Shown here piece after piece: positions 36,955-46,602 of a stretch of DNA of 64,000 nt; within the stretch, counting starts at the first letter, position 1; each line of letters begins with the position of its first letter. The position numbers and the translations under genes are program-made. Under the pieces are notes generated by a model, which did no database searches, was not told the origin of the DNA, and saw only the letters and a program-made list of their open reading frames with translations. The DNA is taken from assembly GCF_030295935.1 (NCBI RefSeq), contig NZ_AP027362.1, forward strand, positions 3,472,001-3,536,000, written 5' to 3'. This DNA comes from Thalassotalea piscium. Its GTDB lineage: Bacteria > Pseudomonadota > Gammaproteobacteria > Enterobacterales > Alteromonadaceae.

Positions 36955-38699
36955 AGCTCAGACCCAATGCTGAAGTGAAGTCGCCATGAGGGAGTTTCTT
37001 CACTTAATGAGTAACCCAATGCAAGCCTAATTGGACCCAAGGGTGAAAGGTAATGAACACCGGTGCCAATAGAATAGACAAGATCTAACTTATCTATATT
37101 ACTTACACTACCAGCGTCAGCAAACAATGCGCCACGCCACGTGTTTGAAAAATAATATTGGTACTCTACACTTGCAACAGCCATATTTGTACCACCAACA
37201 ACGACTTGCTCTCCCTTATTCGGATCATTTGACAAGGTTACTTTAGGACCAATTGACTGATAATCAAAACCACGAATGCTTTGATCACCACCCGCATAAA
37301 AACGTAACGAAGGAGAAAGGTCTTCTTCCGAGTTTTTATCAACAATAACATACCCAACCTCAGCCCGTGCCACAAAACGGTGTCGTGGTGCAATTAAAGA
37401 AATATACTTCCAGCGGGCATTTAAACGTAAAAATGACGTCTCTGAAGCGAGTTCGCCATAACTACCTTCAATATTATAATACTGTCTAAACCCATGGGTA
37501 GGATCGAGTAACGGCCCTTTACGCTCAATATCAGACCAAGTAAAGCCGGGGATAAAATATCGTGCATCATCATAAATGCCGTCGGTACGCCACTCTTCTG
37601 TAAGGTATCTCAAATAAGGTTGACGCAAAACATCATCTTTAAGGTATACACGACCAATTTGAAGCGCTAGAAAACGACTAGTTAATCCGCCGTAATCATT
37701 TTTTTCCAACTCAGTTTGTAACTGCAAAATATCATTATTAGGGTGCGACAGCGGAATACCATAAATAAAGTATCCGGTTGGATTAATTTTTGAATAAGAC
37801 AAGCGTGTTTCTTGTCGATGCCCATAACGATTAACTAAAGGGGTTTTCCAACCAAAAGAAAACCTTTCTTTGGTATCGGTTGCATAACCCAACCCCAAAT
37901 TAAATTGGTGGCGTTTTGCTTTCACTAACGATACATCTACAGGTAATATATTGTCACTTGCTCCTTCAGTTTCAGGTCGAACAACAACATTACTAAAGTA
38001 TTGTGTTTTATCCAGTTCATTTTGAAGACTTTGTAATAGCGCTTGCTGATAGAAGTCGCCTTCCTTAAAAGCAACTAACGGCTGCAGTACTTCGGGGTTT
38101 AAGTCAAAATCATTAAACTTAATTTCACCAAATTGGTAACGTGGGCCACTATTAAATTCAATAATAATATCTGCTGTGGCTAAATCTTTATTAATTGCAA
38201 TATTCGACTTAATAAATTTGCTGTCAAAGTACCCTCGATCTAATCCAAGTGAAACCAAGTTAGTCTTAAATTCTTCATATTTTCCATGATGTAATATATC
38301 GCCAGAAACAATAGGAGCTTGTTTTATCATTTCCTCAAAAGCACTGTCATTATGGGCATCACCACGAATGTAAATGCTAACTTCATCAATAATAGTAGGC
38401 GCATTTAACACAACATTTATCAACAATAACCAGTGGTCTTCTTCAAGGTTTTTATCCGTAGAGCTAGTCACTATTGCACGATAGTAACCTAACGCTTTTA
38501 ATGCATTTTGGGTTTGTTTTTTCGCGGTAAATACAAAAGCAGCACGCTCACTTTCAGTTTCTGGCATAGCACCTAAGTAAGCGTAAATGTTTTGGCTAAC
38601 CTCACGAGGTAAATTATCGGTAACTTGAAGTGATAGCGTGCTCGACAATGCAAAGGGGGAAATTAAAATCAATAATAATAGAAAAAAACGACTATGCAT
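36951..38699 (-). CDS. tamA: Translocation and assembly module outer-membrane protein TamA
   Basis: The 582-residue Omp85-family protein has a signal peptide ending FALS, three POTRA domains (about 22-270) and a C-terminal 16-strand barrel. The conserved lid-lock motif reads 'SIRGFDYQSIGP' (the VRGF/Y type), and the end is 'WRLHFSIGSEL'. It pairs with TamB, encoded immediately downstream with a four-base overlap. Confidence 0.95.
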   Translation of the reverse strand: MHSRFFLLLLILISPFALSSTLSLQVTDNLPREVSQNIYAYLGAMPETESERAAFVFTAKKQTQNALKALGYYRAIVTSSTDKNLEEDHWLLLINVVLNAPTIIDEVSIYIRGDAHNDSAFEEMIKQAPIVSGDILHHGKYEEFKTNLVSLGLDRGYFDSKFIKSNIAINKDLATADIIIEFNSGPRYQFGEIKFNDFDLNPEVLQPLVAFKEGDFYQQALLQSLQNELDKTQYFSNVVVRPETEGASDNILPVDVSLVKAKRHQFNLGLGYATDTKERFSFGWKTPLVNRYGHRQETRLSYSKINPTGYFIYGIPLSHPNNDILQLQTELEKNDYGGLTSRFLALQIGRVYLKDDVLRQPYLRYLTEEWRTDGIYDDARYFIPGFTWSDIERKGPLLDPTHGFRQYYNIEGSYGELASETSFLRLNARWKYISLIAPRHRFVARAEVGYVIVDKNSEEDLSPSLRFYAGGDQSIRGFDYQSIGPKVTLSNDPNKGEQVVVGGTNMAVASVEYQYYFSNTWRGALFADAGSVSNIDKLDLVYSIGTGVHYLSPLGPIRLALGYSLSEETPSWRLHFSIGSEL

Positions 38700-38902
38700 T
38701 ATAATAATTTGCCATTGAGCGTTAAAAAAACTAAGTAAGCGTATAGCATAACAGTAGTAGGGGCTTTGCTGAAAGTAATGATTCAGCTAAAAGGGGAATT
38801 CGGGATAGAATTAAGGTAACTAAAAGTTACTAACATACTCGTTTTTGAAAAAACAATCATAGCAAGTCTAAAAGCTTTCAATACCATAGGAGTAACTTGT
38901 AA

Positions 38903-39286
38903 CTATAAATACATTTGATACAAAATAAAGCCGCAAGCAAGTGTAAAAACTACGCCAAAATTAAAACCAAACTTAGCATACCAAAGCAGAACCATCACTT
39001 TATTAACTGGCTCTTTAGGTAACTTAGACACGAGTAAAACGCCATAAACCCAACCAATAATATTATGGGTAAGGTAAAGCACAGGGATCAATATTTGCCA
39101 TTGCTGAAAGTTTAAGGTGAATAATGCAAATACAGAAACAATCGCCCAAACAAACTCGATAGTTGTCGTTAAGACAATAATTTGGTTAGTTTCAACAACG
39201 CCATTATTTTTAACAACAACATAACCATCAAAAATTACAACCAATCCAATAATGGCACTGAGCCCTATATATATCTCTAACATCAT
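38903..39286 (-). CDS. Small integral membrane protein, unknown function
   Basis: The 127-residue protein has four likely membrane helices (about 5-25, 37-58, 65-88, 103-124) and a short loop 'VSKLPKEPVNKV'. Two consecutive Met codons start the frame. I recognise no family. It is the first of several small genes between tamA and argA that lack core-genome character. Confidence 0.6.
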   Translation of the reverse strand: MMLEIYIGLSAIIGLVVIFDGYVVVKNNGVVETNQIIVLTTTIEFVWAIVSVFALFTLNFQQWQILIPVLYLTHNIIGWVYGVLLVSKLPKEPVNKVMVLLWYAKFGFNFGVVFTLACGFILYQMYL

Positions 39287-39446
39287 GTAAACTAATCACA
39301 CCAAATAATTGAAAATAGCCCTTTAGATTTAACATTTTAGAAAAATAAAAAATCCAGACATTATCATTAACAAATCGCCATAAGCGTAAAGTAGTCGTTA
39401 ACTAAAACAGTGTTTTTAACTCTCTGTATTTTTTCACTTTACACTC

Positions 39447-39760
39447 TAGGGCGTGTTGATCTTTCGAGTACAAATTTCGTACGAATTAAACATAATTTAA
39501 TTGAGGCGTAGCGAATAAAGTGTAGTATTCTACATAAATGAGTTAGGCAGCTTCCGCGTTCTGCTCACGCTAAGTAACTACTTCCGTGTAGGCAACAAAA
39601 AGTAAATCATGTTTAAACGTACCCGTAGGACAGCGCCTCTTTGGTTTCTCTACGGCTTTTTCACTTATTTATGGGGAACAACCCCATTACATAAGTTCAG
39701 CCTTGTATAAACACCAAATAAATCGCTGCAAAAATGTACAGCAAAGATCAACACGCCCTA
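39447..39760. repeat. MITE-like element B with perfect 18-bp inverted ends
   Basis: The ends TAGGGCGTGTTGATCTTT (39447-39464) and AAAGATCAACACGCCCTA (39743-39760) are exact inverses. The 314-bp interior contains no gene I can support. The outermost bases are TA on both sides, compatible with a TA target duplication as made by IS630/Tc1-like transposases, though the family is not established. It occupies most of the 480-base gap between two small genes; the remainder is AT-rich without other features. Confidence 0.8.
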
Positions 39761-39766
39761 ATATTT

Positions 39767-40099
39767 TTAAAACCATGGTTTAGCATCTATATTAGATTCT
39801 AGCTCAATGAATAAATCATCTAAAATGTTAAATTTTTCTTTAGTGCAATCTTCATCTAGCAACCTTTTAAACTTGAATTTTAATGAATTGTACTTATACC
39901 TAATTTCTTTACATTTTTGCTGATGGGTTTCACAGCCAAACCAACCATGTAGCCCTGTAAGTACGCCACCAATAAAAGCTAACAACGACCCTCCAATCAC
40001 AAATATGATATTTGGATATCTTAGAAGCTTTAGCCAGCGATCATACTCGTTAACTTTTTCACTGCATTGGGCAATACGGTTTTTAATTAATTCATCCAT
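39767..40099 (-). CDS. Small membrane protein with SLATT-like layout, unknown function
   Basis: The 110-residue protein has an N-terminal helix ('MDELIKNRIAQCSEKVNEYDRW' region), a membrane segment or hairpin (about 28-52, 'IIFVIGGSLLAFIGGVLTGL') and a C-terminal charged helical part. The arrangement of a helix, membrane hairpin and 'KYNSLKFKFKRLL' helix recalls SLATT-type two-helix effector domains, but this is only a weak resemblance. The stop lies seven bases from MITE-like element B. Confidence 0.5.
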   Translation of the reverse strand: MDELIKNRIAQCSEKVNEYDRWLKLLRYPNIIFVIGGSLLAFIGGVLTGLHGWFGCETHQQKCKEIRYKYNSLKFKFKRLLDEDCTKEKFNILDDLFIELESNIDAKPWF

Positions 40100-40225
40100 G
40101 ATCTTATCCTAAAAATAAAGTCATCAATTCAAAAAATAAAAACACGGGCTATCAGGGTTTTGCAATAATAGCTCTCGTGTTGTGTTGTTTTTTCTGCGTA
40201 TTAAGAATACTACTGCTCAGGTTTG

Positions 40226-40522
40226 TTATGAGAGTGCTAACATTATAAAAACAGTGCAATAAAGTACAGAGATTAAAATGCCAGCCACTAATACCCTTTT
40301 CTCGCGCAATGTTTGAGACTCATTTTTTGAGATCACATCAATAAGTCTATATAACGTAGCCGGAATAATAAGTAACATACCCAAAAATGCTGGAAACATT
40401 GCTAAAATTATACTGAAAGAAAAACCTGAATCACTACTTTGAGAATATAAAGTCACAAACACAGACCAAGCTATTGCCACTAAGAAACAAATAATCCCCA
40501 TTGAAATCGAAAAAAGTGCCAT
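40226..40522 (-). CDS. Small three-helix membrane protein, unknown function
   Basis: The 98-residue protein has membrane helices at about 3-22, 34-56 and 76-97, with a polar loop 'DVISKNESQTLREKRV' between the second and third. No family is recognised. It lies between the SLATT-like gene and the methyltransferase on the same strand. Confidence 0.6.
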   Translation of the reverse strand: MALFSISMGIICFLVAIAWSVFVTLYSQSSDSGFSFSIILAMFPAFLGMLLIIPATLYRLIDVISKNESQTLREKRVLVAGILISVLYCTVFIMLALS

Positions 40523-40580
40523 AGGTATCTATTTATCCAGAACTCAGGTTATTTATTAAAACGCTCGCGTAAGTAAAATA

Positions 40581-41192
40581 TTAATCGGCTTTCGTAGGTT
40601 TACATGCAACCATCTGAACAACCGCACTGTTTCCTTGATGATACTTCCCTTCTGAGATATTACGCTCTGTTTCAACCCCCACAAGAAAATTTAACCCGTT
40701 AAGCTCAGTCGTTAAGTCATTTAATGACATAAACAACTCTTTTTTTGACGGTGGCGGACCACCTATTCCATCCATTTCAAGGTGCCGTTGTGTATACGCC
40801 TCTAAAATAAAAACCCCACCGCTTTTTAGAGCACTAACCACTTGCCCATGAAGCTTTTTACGCAACGCTGGTGGAACATGTGCAGCGATTGATACAATGC
40901 CATCCCATTGCTCGTTACCCAAGTCATAATTTGCTAAGTCAGCTGTGATGGTTGATATGTTAACCTTATGCTCATCAGCCAGCATTTTGGCCTTTTCAAG
41001 CCCTACTGAAGACTGGTCGACTGCTGTTACAGAGTATCCCTGTTTAGCTAAAAACACAGCATTTCTCCCTTCGCCCTCAGCCAAACAAAGCACACGACCT
41101 CCAGCTGGTATTTGACCACATTCAGATTTTAAGAAGTCATTTGGGGACGTTCCATAGGCATATCCTGTTTCTTCGTATCGTTGATCCCACAT
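40581..41192 (-). CDS. Class I SAM-dependent methyltransferase (TehB/thiopurine-like group)
   Basis: The 203-residue protein begins 'MWDQRYEETGYAYGTSPNDFL', a start typical of small TehB/UbiE-like methyltransferases, and has the SAM-binding motif 'VLCLAEGEGRNAVFLA' (about 34-49), the acidic ribose-binding 'AVDQSSVGL' and motif 'FILEAYTQ'. The substrate cannot be read from the sequence; TehB-like members act on tellurite or other small molecules. It belongs to the tamA-argA small-gene cluster. Confidence 0.85.
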   Translation of the reverse strand: MWDQRYEETGYAYGTSPNDFLKSECGQIPAGGRVLCLAEGEGRNAVFLAKQGYSVTAVDQSSVGLEKAKMLADEHKVNISTITADLANYDLGNEQWDGIVSIAAHVPPALRKKLHGQVVSALKSGGVFILEAYTQRHLEMDGIGGPPPSKKELFMSLNDLTTELNGLNFLVGVETERNISEGKYHQGNSAVVQMVACKPTKAD

Positions 41193-41370
41193 ATGTCATA
41201 TACCTTTTTGTTAGGACGCATTAAAGCTTTAAATTCTTTACACTTGATCAATACAGTAGCTTAACCCACTATGAGCTTACCTTTATTTGTGTTAGCGAAA
41301 ATCACTTATTATCAGAGATAAATTGTGTTAGCTTCGTGTCACACAGAAAACAATAAAAATCGTGATTAGC

Positions 41371-41688
41371 CTACAATTTTAAACACTTAACTATGTCTTT
41401 ATTAATGCTAAGGTTAACAATACCATTTTGATTAGCTTGGTAATCTGCCCAACCGTTTGGGCAAGTTTTTGCCTTAAAACTTATAAGTGCTCCTTGAGGA
41501 ATTACAACTCGATATTTTTTGCTTTGTTCAAGTTCTTTTTCAAGTGTTGAAATCTTTTTTTGCAGGCATTTCACCGATTCTTTTGAATTAATAGATACTG
41601 AACAATCACTCGCGGTGGCGCCAAAAGAGTATAAGGCTAGCATTACTGGTACAGTGATTATTGAAATAGTTAGCTTGTAGTTTGGCAT
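41371..41688 (-). CDS. Small exported protein with coiled coil and tail-collar-like motif
   Basis: The 105-residue protein has a signal peptide (cleavage after FGATA), a short coiled coil ('KCLQKKISTLEKELEQSKKY') and then 'VIPQGALISFKAKTCPNGW', a pattern resembling the 'P.GAI.AF....CP.GW' start of phage tail-collar domains. The collar domain itself is not present beyond this. Two Cys in the mature N-terminal part could form a disulfide. Function is unknown. Confidence 0.6.
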   Translation of the reverse strand: MPNYKLTISIITVPVMLALYSFGATASDCSVSINSKESVKCLQKKISTLEKELEQSKKYRVVIPQGALISFKAKTCPNGWADYQANQNGIVNLSINKDIVKCLKL

Positions 41689-41940
41689 CTGAGAGTCCTT
41701 TTTATGCTTGTATAAACTAAAATTAAACGTGATATAAAATAAATATATCGCTTAACGACACGGTTTGCTAGTTCAGCTTAGTTTTAAGTGAAGTCAGAAG
41801 CTGTCATCACGCCACAGCGTTCATACACGCTTTACTCCATCAACATCTATAAGCTAGAGCAATTAATGTGTAGAGTTAACAAAGCATTGCTACTGCCAAT
41901 AATAAATAATTGGTAGTAGCGCCAAATAAGATGATCTATT

Positions 41941-43266
41941 TTATATCTCTTTAATTAACACCTTAGACTTACGCTGAAAGTTATACATTTGTTTTTTACC
42001 TTCGGGCAAGTCTTCTAATGAACGCTCAATAAAACCACGTTCTCTAAACCAATGCCCGCTTACAGTGGTCAAAACAAATAATGACAATAAGCCCTGCTCT
42101 TTCGCATTAAACTCTAAAGACTCCATCAAGCGCTCACCACGGTTACCTTTACGATAATCGGGGTGAATGGCTACACAAGCAATTTCACCTGAAGCTGCTT
42201 CTGGGTATGGATATAACGCCGCACAGGCAATAATAACCTCTTCTTTTTTAATCACAGTAAAGCGGTTAATTTCCACCTCAAGCAGTTCTCGTGAGCGTTT
42301 TACCAGTACGCCCTCTGCTTCTAACGGCGCAATTAACTCTAAAATACCACCTACATCATCTATGCTTGCGGTACAAACTTGCTCTTTGTGATCTTTTGCG
42401 ATTAGCGTACCAGCACCGTCTCGGGTAAAAAGCTCTTGCAATAAAGCGCTATCGCTTTGATAACTTACACAGTGACAGCGCTCTACACCATTTTCACCAC
42501 TTTGTATGATGGCACGAAGCAGTAACTGGCGAACATGATCATCTTTATCATCAAGTAACGTTTTAACCCTTCGTACACTACAGCTTCTAATTAACGTACC
42601 CGACTCATCAAGCAAACCTTCATCTTCTGTCAAGGTAATGAGTTTGTCTGCTTTTAATGCGACTGCTGTTTGAGTAGCCACATCTTCAAGTGCCAAGTTA
42701 AAAACCTCACCTGTAGACGAATAACCAATTGGTGAAAGTAAGACAATTGAACCATAGTCAAGCTGGGTGTTAATGCCCACAGCATCTATTCGCCTTACCG
42801 TTCCTGTAAATTTATAGTCAATCCCCTCTTTAACCCCTATAGGTTTTGCTATAACAAGGTTGCCGGTACTAACTCGTATTTGTGACCCGTGCATGGGGGA
42901 ATTTACCAATCCCATGGTTAGTAACCCTTCAATATGTAAGCGCAAAGAGCCGGTTGCATCTTTAACAGCAACTAAAGTTTCAGCATCAGTTATACGAATA
43001 TTATTTTCAATATGTTGAGGGATATTTCGTTGCATCATACGCTCTTCGATTTGCGGTCGAGAACCGTGTACCAACACAAGTTTTACCCCTAAACTGCGCA
43101 ATAACGCTATATCGTGAATAATATTTGCAAAGTTAGGATGAAGAACAGCCTCACCGCCAAACATTAGCACAACAGTTTTTCCACGATGGGCATTAATATA
43201 GGGCGCAGCGTTTCTAAACCATTTAACGTTATCTTTATTACTATGGGTTATGTTTGCGTTCTTCAT
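41941..43266 (-). CDS. argA: N-acetylglutamate synthase ArgA
   Basis: The 441-residue protein has an N-terminal amino-acid-kinase-like domain (about 20-290, 'VVLMFGGEAVLHPNF', 'LVLVHGSRPQIEER') and a C-terminal GNAT domain (about 300-435, 'CVAIHPDYRKGNRGERLM'). It makes N-acetylglutamate from acetyl-CoA and glutamate, the first arginine step. It is the last gene of the arg operon, 20 bases after argH(A), which itself also carries an acetyltransferase domain. Confidence 0.95.
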   Translation of the reverse strand: MKNANITHSNKDNVKWFRNAAPYINAHRGKTVVLMFGGEAVLHPNFANIIHDIALLRSLGVKLVLVHGSRPQIEERMMQRNIPQHIENNIRITDAETLVAVKDATGSLRLHIEGLLTMGLVNSPMHGSQIRVSTGNLVIAKPIGVKEGIDYKFTGTVRRIDAVGINTQLDYGSIVLLSPIGYSSTGEVFNLALEDVATQTAVALKADKLITLTEDEGLLDESGTLIRSCSVRRVKTLLDDKDDHVRQLLLRAIIQSGENGVERCHCVSYQSDSALLQELFTRDGAGTLIAKDHKEQVCTASIDDVGGILELIAPLEAEGVLVKRSRELLEVEINRFTVIKKEEVIIACAALYPYPEAASGEIACVAIHPDYRKGNRGERLMESLEFNAKEQGLLSLFVLTTVSGHWFRERGFIERSLEDLPEGKKQMYNFQRKSKVLIKEI

Positions 43267-43286
43267 AAGTACTATTTTAACTATTG

Positions 43287-45236
43287 CTATTTGGCCGCTG
43301 AAGTTAATGGAAATAATACATATTCCATGGCAACTTCATCTGCTGGGTCTTTGTAAGGGCTTGGTTCGCTGTCTTCTATTATGTTGTCAGCTAATGAGCT
43401 TTTCTCAATAAGACTGAAACCAAGTTTAGCGAAATATTGTGGTATATAAGTCAACACAATAATTTTTTGTAACTCTATTTGATGTGCAAAACCTAGTAAG
43501 TACTGAACCAATGCTTGTCCTTGACCTTGTCGATGCGCATCTTTATCAATTACCACTGAGCGAATTTCAGCTAGACCTGTTTGATAAATATATAAAGAGG
43601 CACAGCCAACAACAGTTCCGTCGATTTCTGCTACCACAAAGTTTTGAATATCATGAATAATATTGTCGCGGCTACGCGGTAATATTTCACCTTTATCAGC
43701 CCAATAACGGGTTAAGTTAAATATATGATCAACATCAGACATTCTCGCTCTGCGTACCGACATAGCTGCAGCACGTTGGGCATTTAAACGTTGTTTAACT
43801 TGTTTTAATGCAACTTTTACTTGTTCTTTACCTGGCGCACCAACAACTTGCTCATTCAGTATTTCACGATTACCTGACTGAATATTATCTAGGGCTTTTT
43901 GTACTTGAACACGAGAAGTTCCACCTAGTGCTTCACGTTTATCAAGGGTAGACTCTATCGATAAGTGTTGATAAACATCTTGCTCTATTCGATCACTAAA
44001 ACTTTGTAGTTGAGTGAGGGTTAAATCTTCCAACGGACTACCCTTATCAATAGCGGCAAGAACTACTTCGCCAACAATATGGTGTGCTTCGCGAAAAGGA
44101 ATATCTTTACTAACTAAATAGTCGGCGAGCTCTGTTGCATTAGCATAACCTTGCTGGGCAGCAGCCAAAGTACGTGAACGATTAACGGTTAAACCATCTG
44201 CCACTAATACCGCCATTTCCATACATTCTTGCCATGTTTCAAGCGCGTCGAATAAGCCTTCTTTATCTTCTTGCATGTCTTTATTGTAGGCAAGTGCGAG
44301 TGCTTTCATGGTGGTTAACATACCCGTTAATGCGCCAAAAACTCGTCCTGTTTTACCACGGATAAGTTCGCACGCATCTGGGTTTTTCTTTTGTGGCATT
44401 AATGACGAACCAGAGCTCACTAAATCGCTCATCTCAACAAAGCCTGCTTCACCCGAATTATAAAAGATTAAATCTTCAGCAAAGCGCGACAAATGCATCA
44501 TTGAGATACTTGCGGTTGCCAATAACTCAATAACATGATCGCGGTCTGAGACAGCATCTAAACTGTTCATTGTTGCAGTTCTAAAACCTAAGTTTTGCGC
44601 TAAGGTATTGCGGTCAATAGGATAGGCTGTGCCTGCAAGCGCGCCAGATCCTAAAGGCGACACATCTAAACGATACAATGCGTCTTTTAATCGACCAATG
44701 TCACGGTTAAACATTTCAACATAAGCTAAACACCAATGACCGAATGTTACGGGTTGCGCGCGTTGCAAATGAGTATACCCGGGTAATACGGTATCTTTTT
44801 CACGCTCAGCTAAACCCATCATGGCTTGTTGTAAGCTCACTAAGGCAAACAATAGTTCACCACCAGTTTCTTTACACCAAAGCTTTAGGTCTGTGGCTAC
44901 TTGGTCGTTACGGCTTCGCCCAGTATGTAATTTTTTACCTAAGTCACCCGTTTTTTCAATAAGCTGTATTTCAACCCAGCTATGAATATCTTCTGCATCT
45001 GAGCTTAGTATTTGTTGAGGATTTTGCTCAACAGATGTTTTAAGTTCGTTCAGCGCTGCGGTTAACTTAGCAAGTTCGCTCTCGTTAATTATACCGACTG
45101 AATGAATAGCACCAGCCCAAGCAATAGAGCCGACAATATCTTGCACTGCCATTCGGTAATCTACCGGCAATGAGTCATTAAATTTTTTAAACTGTAAGCT
45201 TGCTTGTCCTTTAAAACGTCCGCCCCATAATGCCAT
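43287..45236 (-). CDS. argH: Argininosuccinate lyase fused to a GNAT acetyltransferase, ArgH(A)
   Basis: The 649-residue protein has a complete argininosuccinate lyase part (residues 1 to about 460, 'LWGGRFKG', '[13 protein letters not shown]', signature '[12 protein letters not shown]') and a C-terminal GNAT domain from residue 492 ('[16 protein letters not shown]', acetyl-CoA loop '[14 protein letters not shown]'). Such ArgH(A) fusions are known in marine gammaproteobacteria (first reported from Moritella) where the tail can supply N-acetylglutamate synthase activity. Here a separate full ArgA follows in the same operon. Confidence 0.95.
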   Translation of the reverse strand: MALWGGRFKGQASLQFKKFNDSLPVDYRMAVQDIVGSIAWAGAIHSVGIINESELAKLTAALNELKTSVEQNPQQILSSDAEDIHSWVEIQLIEKTGDLGKKLHTGRSRNDQVATDLKLWCKETGGELLFALVSLQQAMMGLAEREKDTVLPGYTHLQRAQPVTFGHWCLAYVEMFNRDIGRLKDALYRLDVSPLGSGALAGTAYPIDRNTLAQNLGFRTATMNSLDAVSDRDHVIELLATASISMMHLSRFAEDLIFYNSGEAGFVEMSDLVSSGSSLMPQKKNPDACELIRGKTGRVFGALTGMLTTMKALALAYNKDMQEDKEGLFDALETWQECMEMAVLVADGLTVNRSRTLAAAQQGYANATELADYLVSKDIPFREAHHIVGEVVLAAIDKGSPLEDLTLTQLQSFSDRIEQDVYQHLSIESTLDKREALGGTSRVQVQKALDNIQSGNREILNEQVVGAPGKEQVKVALKQVKQRLNAQRAAAMSVRRARMSDVDHIFNLTRYWADKGEILPRSRDNIIHDIQNFVVAEIDGTVVGCASLYIYQTGLAEIRSVVIDKDAHRQGQGQALVQYLLGFAHQIELQKIIVLTYIPQYFAKLGFSLIEKSSLADNIIEDSEPSPYKDPADEVAMEYVLFPLTSAAK

Positions 45237-45237
45237 A

Positions 45238-46485
45238 TTATTTCTCCTGGTTTTTTTGGCTTAATGCGGTAATTCTACTCGATAAGCTAAATAAACGGAT
45301 AAAGCCTTCGGCATGTTTTTGGTCATAAACATCGTCCGCACCAAAAGTAGCAAAAGCTTCAGAATATAATGAGTTAGGTGAACGACGTTGGGTAACTTGT
45401 GCAGTACCTTTATAAAGTTTAACAACAACGTCACCAGTTAATTTTTCGGCAAATGAAGCGGCACCGGCTAACTGCGCTTTAGCTAATGGTGTAAACCAAC
45501 GACCGTCATAAATAACATGCGAAAATTCTAAGCCAATAGATTCACGATATTTTAAGGACTCTTTGTCTAAAATTAGGGTTTCTAATCCTTTGTAAGCCGC
45601 CATTAAAATAGTACCACCTGGCGTTTCATAACAACCACGCGACTTCATGCCCACTAAACGATTTTCAACAATATCAATTCGACCAACACCATGTGCCGCA
45701 CCTTTGGCATTCAAGTAAGTTAATGCATCATGAGCGGGGGTTTTGCTATCACTAAAGTTGTTGCCATCTACTGCAACAAGTTCACCTTTAACAAAGCTAA
45801 GTTGAACACGCTCAGGTTCATTTGGCGCATCCATTGGATCAACAGTCATGGTCCATACCTCTTTAGACGGCTCGCACCATGGATCTTCAAGCTCTCCGCC
45901 TTCATGTGAAATATGCCACGTATTAGCATCACGGCTATAAATTTTGGTTAATGATGCTGAGCAAGGAATATTACGCTCTTCAAGGTAATTTAATAAATCT
46001 TCTCGAGACACCATGTCCCATTCACGCCATGGTGCAATTACTGTAAGCTCTGGAGCTAATGCAGCAAAACAAGACTCAAAACGTACTTGGTCATTACCTT
46101 TGCCGGTACAGCCATGGCAAACAGCGTCAGCGCCTACCTTTAAAGCAACCTCAATATGCGCTTTAGCAATTACCGGGCGTGCCATTGATGTACCCAATAA
46201 GTATTGGCCTTCGTAAACAGCACCTGTTTTTAAAATAGGATATATATAGTCTTTTACGTACTCTTCTTTAAGATCAACAACATGGCATTCTGACGCACCC
46301 GACGCGATTGCTTTTTCTTGAATCCCCTCAAGCTCTTCTTCACCTTGGCCAACATCAGCACAAAAAGCAATAACCTCACAACCTTCATAGTTCTCTTTTA
46401 ACCATGGAATAATTGCTGAGGTATCTAAACCGCCTGAATACGCCAATACTACTTTTTTAACTTGTTTTTTAGCTGCTAAAGCCAT
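45238..46485 (-). CDS. argG: Argininosuccinate synthase ArgG
   Basis: The start at ATG 46485 ([20 protein letters not shown]) has AAGGA seven bases upstream; a start further out at 46518 lacks this. The protein of 415 residues has the N-type ATP pyrophosphatase loop 'AYSGGLDTS', and the synthase segments '[14 protein letters not shown]' and '[14 protein letters not shown]'. It joins citrulline and aspartate. The stop is one base before the argH(A) start codon, indicating tight coupling. Confidence 0.96.
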   Translation of the reverse strand: MALAAKKQVKKVVLAYSGGLDTSAIIPWLKENYEGCEVIAFCADVGQGEEELEGIQEKAIASGASECHVVDLKEEYVKDYIYPILKTGAVYEGQYLLGTSMARPVIAKAHIEVALKVGADAVCHGCTGKGNDQVRFESCFAALAPELTVIAPWREWDMVSREDLLNYLEERNIPCSASLTKIYSRDANTWHISHEGGELEDPWCEPSKEVWTMTVDPMDAPNEPERVQLSFVKGELVAVDGNNFSDSKTPAHDALTYLNAKGAAHGVGRIDIVENRLVGMKSRGCYETPGGTILMAAYKGLETLILDKESLKYRESIGLEFSHVIYDGRWFTPLAKAQLAGAASFAEKLTGDVVVKLYKGTAQVTQRRSPNSLYSEAFATFGADDVYDQKHAEGFIRLFSLSSRITALSQKNQEK

Positions 46486-46602
46486 GATATTATCCTTATT
46501 TATTTCAAACATTGGCAATGATAGCTTTATCTAATTGCCAACTATTTTAATTACTGTTCTTAATTTGTTTATTTAGCCACGCGTAAATGAATATAAGCTT
46601 GT

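Noticed and set aside
40145-40185. Imperfect inverted repeat between two small genes, considered as an integron attC site
   Set aside because: The arms pair poorly and the conserved attC core GTTRRRY/RYYYAAC is absent.
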